This document shows positions 5,446 through 9,793 of a stretch of 9,793 nucleotides of DNA, in pieces. Under the pieces are notes generated by a model that worked only from the letters and a program-made list of their open reading frames with translations, did not search any database and had not been told where the DNA came from. Origin of the DNA: an uncultured Clostridium sp. (GTDB lineage Bacteria > Bacillota > Clostridia > Peptostreptococcales > Peptostreptococcaceae); contig UQCY01000061.1 of the NCBI GenBank assembly GCA_900539645.1, positions 1-9,793 on the forward strand, given 5' to 3'. Numbering within the stretch: position 1 is the stretch's first letter; the number at the start of each line of letters is the position of its first letter. The position numbers were made by a program, and so were the translations under genes.

Positions 5446-7827
5446 TTATTTTAATGTTACAATTGTGACTCCTACGCCACCTTCACCGTATCCACCCGGT
5501 CTTTTTTTCTTTACATGTTTGTTCTTTTTAAGTACATCCTGAAGCCCTGATTTTAGTACTCCAGTTCCAACACCATGTATTACAGTTACCTGTTCTAATC
5601 CAGCAACTGTCGCATCATCAAGATATTTTTCAAGCTCAAGAGTTGCCTCTTCAAGATTCATACCTCTTAAATCAACTTCTCCTTTTACTCTTCCTGATTT
5701 TGCTTTTATTACACTTCTAGTTTTCTTAGTAACTGTAGCCTGTTGCTGATTTTTAATTCTCTGAAGAGATTTGTATGGCAATGTCATCTTCATTATACCA
5801 ATCTGAACAACAGCTTCTTTCTTTTTATCATCAGCTGAAACAACTGTACCTTCCTGATTAAGTGTAATTACTTTTACATCTTCACCAGCTTTTAAATTTT
5901 TAATTTCTTTTGAAGCTACTTTAGGCACTATCATACTTTTAACGGTAGGCTGTAAACTTCCCATTGAATCCGTCAATTCTTTTCTAAGCTGTTCAATCTG
6001 TCTATTCTTTTCTTTAGATGCTCTTTCTTGCTCTAATTCTCTAAGACGTTTTATTATTTCGTCTACTTCTTCTTTCGCCTGTCTTGTTATAGAGAATGCC
6101 TCACTTCTAGCTCTTTCCATCATCTTTTCTTTCTGATTAGTTAGTTTTTCTAGTTTTTCAGCCTCAGCATCTCTTATCATCTGTATTTCAGTTTTTAATT
6201 TTTCAGCTTCTGCTCTATCTTCTTCTGCTTTTATTCTATTCTTTTCTACATTCTGAAGAAGGTCTTCAAGTTCTATATTTTCTGTATTTATAAATTCTTT
6301 AGCTCTATTTATAACAAATTCGCTAAGCCCTAATTTTTTCGATATTTCAAAGGCATTAGATTTTCCTGGCACTCCTATAAGAAGTCTATATGTAGGACTT
6401 AATGTTTCAACATCAAACTCAACCGCAGCATTTTCAACACCTTTTTTAGTAAGGGCATAGTTTTTAAGTTCACTGTAATGAGTAGTAGCTATACATTTTG
6501 CTCCTGCCATCCGAACATCTTCTAGTATTGCTATTGCAAGTGCTGCACCTTCTACTGGATCTGTTCCTGCTCCAAGTTCGTCAAATATTACTAAAGAATC
6601 TTCTGTAACCTTATCTAATATAGATACAATTCTAGTCATATGAGATGAGAATGTAGATAAACTCTGTTCTATACTCTGTTCATCACCTATATCTGCAAAT
6701 ATATTGTCGTATACACACATACTACTTCCAAAATCAGCAGGTATATGTAGACCACTCTGTGTCATAAGTGCAAATAAACCTACAGTTTTAATAGTTACTG
6801 TTTTACCACCTGTATTTGGTCCTGTTATAACTAATGTGTGAAATTCATCTCCAAGATATATTGTATTTGCAACAACTTTTTTAGGATTTAGCAATGGATG
6901 ACGTCCATTTTTTATTACAAAACTTTTATCCTTATTAAGCTTTGGATCTATCCCCTTCATTTCTAATGAAAGTTTACCTTTTGCAAATATAAAGTCTATT
7001 TTTTCTAGTATTTCTTGATTTGATATTATTTCTCTAGCTATTTCACCTATCATCTTAGATAATTCGGCAAGAATTCTTTCTATTTCTTCCTGTTCATCTA
7101 ATTTTAACTTTCTAAGCTCGTTGTTCATCTCAACTATACTCATAGGCTCTATAAATAGAGTTGCTCCAGATGATGACTGGTCGTGTACTATACCTGCAAC
7201 AACTGATCTGTACTCTGCTTTTACTGGTACAACAAATCTATCTCCTCTCATAGAAATAATGCTATCCTGTAAATATTTCTGGTATGTAGCCGAAGATATT
7301 ATAGTGTTTAGTTTTGATCTTATAGACTGATTTTTCTGTACGATTTTTCTTCTTATATCCCTAAGTGTAGAAGATGCACTATCTGCTATCTCTATTTCAC
7401 TAACTATTGCATTGTATATTGCGTCTTCTATTTCTCTATGTATGTAAAGAGATGTAGCAAGTGATTGTATTATAGGATAATTAAAATCCTCTTCCTCACC
7501 ATCTCCAGATAAACTGTTAGATAATACTCTCGCTGCTCTCAATGTATCAGCAACCATTAATAAACTTCCTGGATCAAGCGATGCCCCTATTTCCGCTCTC
7601 TTTACCTTATCTAAAACATCGTGTATTCCTCCAAGACTTACATGTCCTCTCTTTATTAAAATAGATTGAGCCTCTGTAGTTTCCTGCAATCTATACTGAA
7701 CTTCTTCAAAATCAGAACTAGGCTCTAATTTTTCTATTCTATTAAGTCCTAAAGATGAAGATGCTTTTGTTTTTAAATTTTCTATTATCTTATCAAACTC
7801 AAGAACTCTAAATGATTTATTATCCAT
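5446..7827 (-). CDS. mutS2: MutS2 ATPase/Smr protein (ribosome-collision and recombination factor)
   Basis: 793 residues, close to the usual MutS2 length. Residues 1-300 form the MutS-like core and clamp helices. The ABC-type ATPase domain has Walker A GPNTGGKT at 336-343, the STFSSH signature at 391-396 and Walker B LVIFDE at 412-417 followed by LGAGTDP. A long charged coiled coil spans about 510-620, a KOW-like beta region about 640-690, and the C-terminal Smr domain 715-793, with VDLRG at 718-722 and HGVGTG at 751-756. There is no N-terminal mismatch-recognition domain, which separates it from MutS. Family work links MutS2 to anti-recombination and, in Bacillus, to splitting or cleaving at collided ribosomes; Smr is the putative nuclease. 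The Smr LDLR motif reads VDLR here, a conservative change. The ATG follows GAGGGGG. It is divergent from pepD and followed by a large palindrome. Confidence 0.97.
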   Translation of the reverse strand: MDNKSFRVLEFDKIIENLKTKASSSLGLNRIEKLEPSSDFEEVQYRLQETTEAQSILIKRGHVSLGGIHDVLDKVKRAEIGASLDPGSLLMVADTLRAARVLSNSLSGDGEEEDFNYPIIQSLATSLYIHREIEDAIYNAIVSEIEIADSASSTLRDIRRKIVQKNQSIRSKLNTIISSATYQKYLQDSIISMRGDRFVVPVKAEYRSVVAGIVHDQSSSGATLFIEPMSIVEMNNELRKLKLDEQEEIERILAELSKMIGEIAREIISNQEILEKIDFIFAKGKLSLEMKGIDPKLNKDKSFVIKNGRHPLLNPKKVVANTIYLGDEFHTLVITGPNTGGKTVTIKTVGLFALMTQSGLHIPADFGSSMCVYDNIFADIGDEQSIEQSLSTFSSHMTRIVSILDKVTEDSLVIFDELGAGTDPVEGAALAIAILEDVRMAGAKCIATTHYSELKNYALTKKGVENAAVEFDVETLSPTYRLLIGVPGKSNAFEISKKLGLSEFVINRAKEFINTENIELEDLLQNVEKNRIKAEEDRAEAEKLKTEIQMIRDAEAEKLEKLTNQKEKMMERARSEAFSITRQAKEEVDEIIKRLRELEQERASKEKNRQIEQLRKELTDSMGSLQPTVKSMIVPKVASKEIKNLKAGEDVKVITLNQEGTVVSADDKKKEAVVQIGIMKMTLPYKSLQRIKNQQQATVTKKTRSVIKAKSGRVKGEVDLRGMNLEEATLELEKYLDDATVAGLEQVTVIHGVGTGVLKSGLQDVLKKNKHVKKKRPGGYGEGGVGVTIVTLK

Positions 7828-8126
7828 ATTTCCCCCTCTTTCTAAAATTTTTTAAATTTATTAATCAAAATTTTTTATCAATTAAATTTAATATAATTTA
7901 TATTTATTTATAAAACGTTGAATTTTAGGACATATTGAGAAAATCGTTTTTTGTTTTTTAAAAAATTTTCAGATTTCAATATAAATTTGACGTTTTCCAA
8001 TGTTTTTTTTCGTATTTTGTATTATACTGTTAATGTAGCTATTTAATATTATACATAAACATACAAAATTTGTATAATACAAAAGCACTTTTATTTATTA
8101 TTATTTTATTCAGGAGGACTTTACAA
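7828..8126. other. divergent AT-rich control region between mutS2 and pepD
   Basis: This 299-bp gap holds no credible gene. The mutS2 side carries GAGGGGG immediately upstream of its ATG, but I found no convincing -35/-10 pair for it. The middle (7939-8010) has runs of T6, T6, A6 and T8 that may bend the DNA or act as UP-like sequence. The pepD side has a good promoter at 8050-8078 and three copies of TATWATAC at 8020-8027, 8047-8054 and 8073-8080. No riboswitch or T-box consensus is seen. Confidence 0.6.
8050..8078 (+). promoter_or_regulatory. candidate sigma-A promoter for pepD
   Basis: TATACA (8050-8055) and a perfect TATAAT (8073-8078) are 17 bp apart, matching the -35 consensus at four of six positions. 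Transcription would start near 8085, giving a leader of about 40 nt that contains AGGAGG at 8112-8117. A second weaker -10-like TATTAT at 8020-8025 lies upstream without a good -35. Confidence 0.55.
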
Positions 8127-9587
8127 ATGTCAAATGTATTAGGACACTTAGAACCAAAAAGAGTTTTCGAAAACTTCGAAGCAATGAACCAGATACCAAG
8201 AGCTTCATATCATGAAGAAGCAGTTAGTAACTGGTTAAAAGAATTCGGTGAAAAATTAGGATTAGAAACTATCCAGGATAAAGTTGGTAACATAATAATC
8301 AGAAAACCAGCTACTGAAGGATATGAAAACTGCCCAACAGTTATACTTCAGGGACACATGGATATGGTTCCAGTTAAAGGAAAAGGATCTAACCATAACT
8401 TCGACACTGATCCAATAGAAATGAAAATAGTTGATGACATGATATACGCTAACAACACTACTCTTGGTGCTGATGACGGTATAGCAGTAGCTATGTCTTT
8501 AGCTATATTAGAAGACAATACTTTAAAACACCCAGCATTAGAAGCTGTATTCACAATAAACGAAGAAAGTGGAATGGACGGTGCTTATGCACTAGATACT
8601 TCTTTATTAAAAGGTAAATATCTTTTAAATATAGACTCTGAAGAAGAAGGATTCTTCACTATAGGATGTGCTGGTGGTAAAACTCCACTTCTAACTTTAG
8701 ACAAAGAATATAAAGAAGCTTGTAGCTGCAAAAAAGCAGTAAAATTCTCTGTTACTGATTTACTTGGTGGACATTCAGGACAGGAAATACAGTTACAGAG
8801 AGCTAATGCAACTAAATTAGTTGTAAGAATGTTAACTCAGCTTTCAGTTGATTTCGATTTAGCGGACTTAACTGGTGGTACTATGCATAATGCTATACCA
8901 AATCACGCAGAAGCTGTTATATTAGTAGAAGATGTTGATGCTGTTAAAGCTGAATTAGAAGCATTATACAACAAAATGAGAGCTGAATTCGCGGTTTCTG
9001 AACCTCACATGAACTTAGTATTTGAAGATGTTTCAGTTGAAAAAGTTTACACTGATGAATTCAAAACAAAACTATTAACATTATTAACTTTATTACCACA
9101 TGGTGTTAATTCTTACACAGTTAATGAAGATGGATCTCTTGATACTTCTCTTCCAGAAAGTTCAACTAATATGGCTATAGTTGAAAACGTTGGAGATCAG
9201 ATTAAAGTTACTTTCTCTATAAGAAGTGCTAAAGAATCTATAAAAGAAGAAATAGCTAAGAGAGTTGAATTACTTGCAGCTTCTTTAGGATGCAAATTCG
9301 AAATAATAGCAGGATACCCAGCTTGGGAAGTAATTCCTCACTCAACTATAGAAAAAATATGTACAACTTCTTGGAAAAAATTAACTGGCAATGAACCAAA
9401 AATAATAGCTATACATGCAGGACTTGAATGTGGTCTTCTTCTTGACAAAATGGAAGGTGTAGAAGCTATATCTATAGGACCAGATATGTTCGATGTTCAC
9501 TCTGAAAAAGAACATTTAAGCATACCATCAACTAAAAACTGCTACGAATTCGTTCTAGATGTATTAGAATCTATGAACCAGTACTAA
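8127..9587 (+). CDS. pepD: aminoacyl-histidine dipeptidase (cytosolic nonspecific dipeptidase, M20 family)
   Basis: This cytoplasmic two-zinc enzyme hydrolyses a wide range of dipeptides, including Xaa-His, to free amino acids. The frame can be extended upstream to a TTG at 8070, but that codon abuts the -10 box. The ATG at 8127 has AGGAGG at 8112-8117 and gives 486 residues, the family length. Expected metal and catalytic residues are all present: His77 in QGHMDM, Asp116 in LGADDG as bridging ligand, Glu146 (general base) and Glu147 in NEESG, Asp170 in NIDSEEEG, and His458 in DVHSE. The lid/dimerisation domain lies at about 205-385 and includes GGHSG. GLECG at 432-436 is the usual substrate-side motif. 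All nine Gln codons are CAG, suggesting a well-adapted, well-expressed gene. It is monocistronic by context: its own promoter upstream and a terminator 42 bp after the stop. Confidence 0.97.
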   Translation: MSNVLGHLEPKRVFENFEAMNQIPRASYHEEAVSNWLKEFGEKLGLETIQDKVGNIIIRKPATEGYENCPTVILQGHMDMVPVKGKGSNHNFDTDPIEMKIVDDMIYANNTTLGADDGIAVAMSLAILEDNTLKHPALEAVFTINEESGMDGAYALDTSLLKGKYLLNIDSEEEGFFTIGCAGGKTPLLTLDKEYKEACSCKKAVKFSVTDLLGGHSGQEIQLQRANATKLVVRMLTQLSVDFDLADLTGGTMHNAIPNHAEAVILVEDVDAVKAELEALYNKMRAEFAVSEPHMNLVFEDVSVEKVYTDEFKTKLLTLLTLLPHGVNSYTVNEDGSLDTSLPESSTNMAIVENVGDQIKVTFSIRSAKESIKEEIAKRVELLAASLGCKFEIIAGYPAWEVIPHSTIEKICTTSWKKLTGNEPKIIAIHAGLECGLLLDKMEGVEAISIGPDMFDVHSEKEHLSIPSTKNCYEFVLDVLESMNQY

Positions 9588-9628
9588 AATTAAATAGTAC
9601 AACTTAAAACTGAATAAATAATAGACTG

Positions 9629-9667
9629 AAAGAGATTGTTTCTTTAAGATTCAATCTCTTTTTTATT
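9629..9667 (+). terminator. intrinsic terminator of pepD
   Basis: AAAGAGATTG (9629-9638) pairs perfectly with CAATCTCTTT (9652-9661) around a 13-nt loop. The U-rich run at 9659-9664 ends the structure. It begins 42 nt after the pepD stop codon, in the right direction for pepD. Confidence 0.8.
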
Positions 9668-9688
9668 ATCCTATACTTGTATTCTTTC

Positions 9689-9744
9689 AAAAAATAAAAA
9701 AATACTGCCATAGAACACCTTTAAAAGGTGTTCTTATAACAGTA
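9689..9744 (-). terminator. large palindrome, probable terminator for a minus-strand gene right of the window
   Basis: Two 11-bp arms, AGAACACCTTT (9712-9722) and AAAGGTGTTCT (9724-9734), flank a single A. An outer 5-bp stem pairs TACTG (9703-9707) with CAGTA (9740-9744) across a 4x5 internal loop. The A-rich tract at 9689-9702 becomes a U-tract on the minus strand, so it reads as a terminator for a gene entering from the right. That gene is not in the window. Confidence 0.6.
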
Positions 9745-9749
9745 CCTTT

Positions 9750-9779
9750 AACTGACACCTAACGGTTGTCAGTTTTTTT
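9750..9779 (+). terminator. second palindrome with U-tract
   Basis: AACTGACA (9750-9757) pairs with TGTCAGTT (9767-9774). CC at 9758-9759 can add two pairs with GG at 9764-9765, leaving TAAC as loop and T9766 as a bulge. Seven T residues at 9773-9779 follow on the plus strand, the form of an intrinsic terminator. No plus-strand gene ends just before it, so it would back up the pepD terminator or end an unseen small RNA. Confidence 0.55.
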
Positions 9780-9793
9780 GTATTCAAATTTAG

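Noticed and set aside
7121..7330. Plus-strand open frame of 69 codons inside mutS2
   Set aside because: Fully antisense to the MutS2 core, with no ribosome binding site and no recognisable product.
8070..8126. 19-residue N-terminal extension of PepD from a TTG
   Set aside because: The TTG directly abuts the candidate -10 box, lacks a ribosome binding site, and would make the protein longer than its family.
8348..8554. Minus-strand open frame of 68 codons inside pepD
   Set aside because: Shadow of the pepD catalytic region; no start signal of its own.

Overview
The window comes from an AT-rich, low-GC Gram-positive anaerobe, most likely a member of Clostridia. The Peptostreptococcaceae are my best guess from protein style and gene content. 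The evidence is strong GGAGG-type ribosome binding sites, TAA-dominated stops, U-tailed intrinsic terminators, and a DUF4080-type B12-binding radical SAM protein beside Firmicute-style ArgRS, MutS2 and PepD. No mobile element, CRISPR array, tRNA or rRNA was seen. An oddity for so AT-rich a genome is that glutamine is written almost only as CAG in the housekeeping genes.

Layout. Positions 1-1415 (minus) hold the N-terminal 471 residues of a cobalamin-binding radical SAM protein whose 3' end lies outside the window. A 171-bp divergent spacer carries a 10-bp inverted repeat. Next is a small 67-aa gene of unknown function (plus, 1587-1790), which ends 6 bp from the end of a convergent 308-aa gene of unknown function (minus, 1797-2723). 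Upstream of that, all on the minus strand, come argS (2803-4500), a DUF523/TudS-like iron-sulfur protein (4680-5135) and mutS2 (5446-7827). A 310-bp spacer between mutS2 and the DUF523 gene holds a branched palindrome of about 125 nt that is much richer in GC than its surroundings. A 299-bp AT-rich divergent region separates mutS2 from pepD (plus, 8127-9587), a cytosolic M20 dipeptidase. After pepD come its terminator and two further palindromes, at least one of which faces a presumed minus-strand gene to the right.

How the genes fit together. The mutS2 - DUF523 - argS - 308-aa series is co-oriented, but punctuated by candidate promoters before the DUF523 gene and argS and by a clear terminator after argS, so it is probably several transcription units rather than one operon. 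MutS2 (now linked to collided-ribosome rescue as well as DNA), a possible thio-nucleobase desulfidase and arginyl-tRNA synthetase give a loose translation/RNA-quality theme. PepD supplies amino acids from dipeptides, which suits a peptide-fermenting anaerobe.

Most of the window is ordinary core genome. I do not see a clear new multi-gene system. The best candidate for something undescribed is the structured element at 5310-5435, followed by the twin palindromes at 9703-9779 and the two unrecognised proteins.
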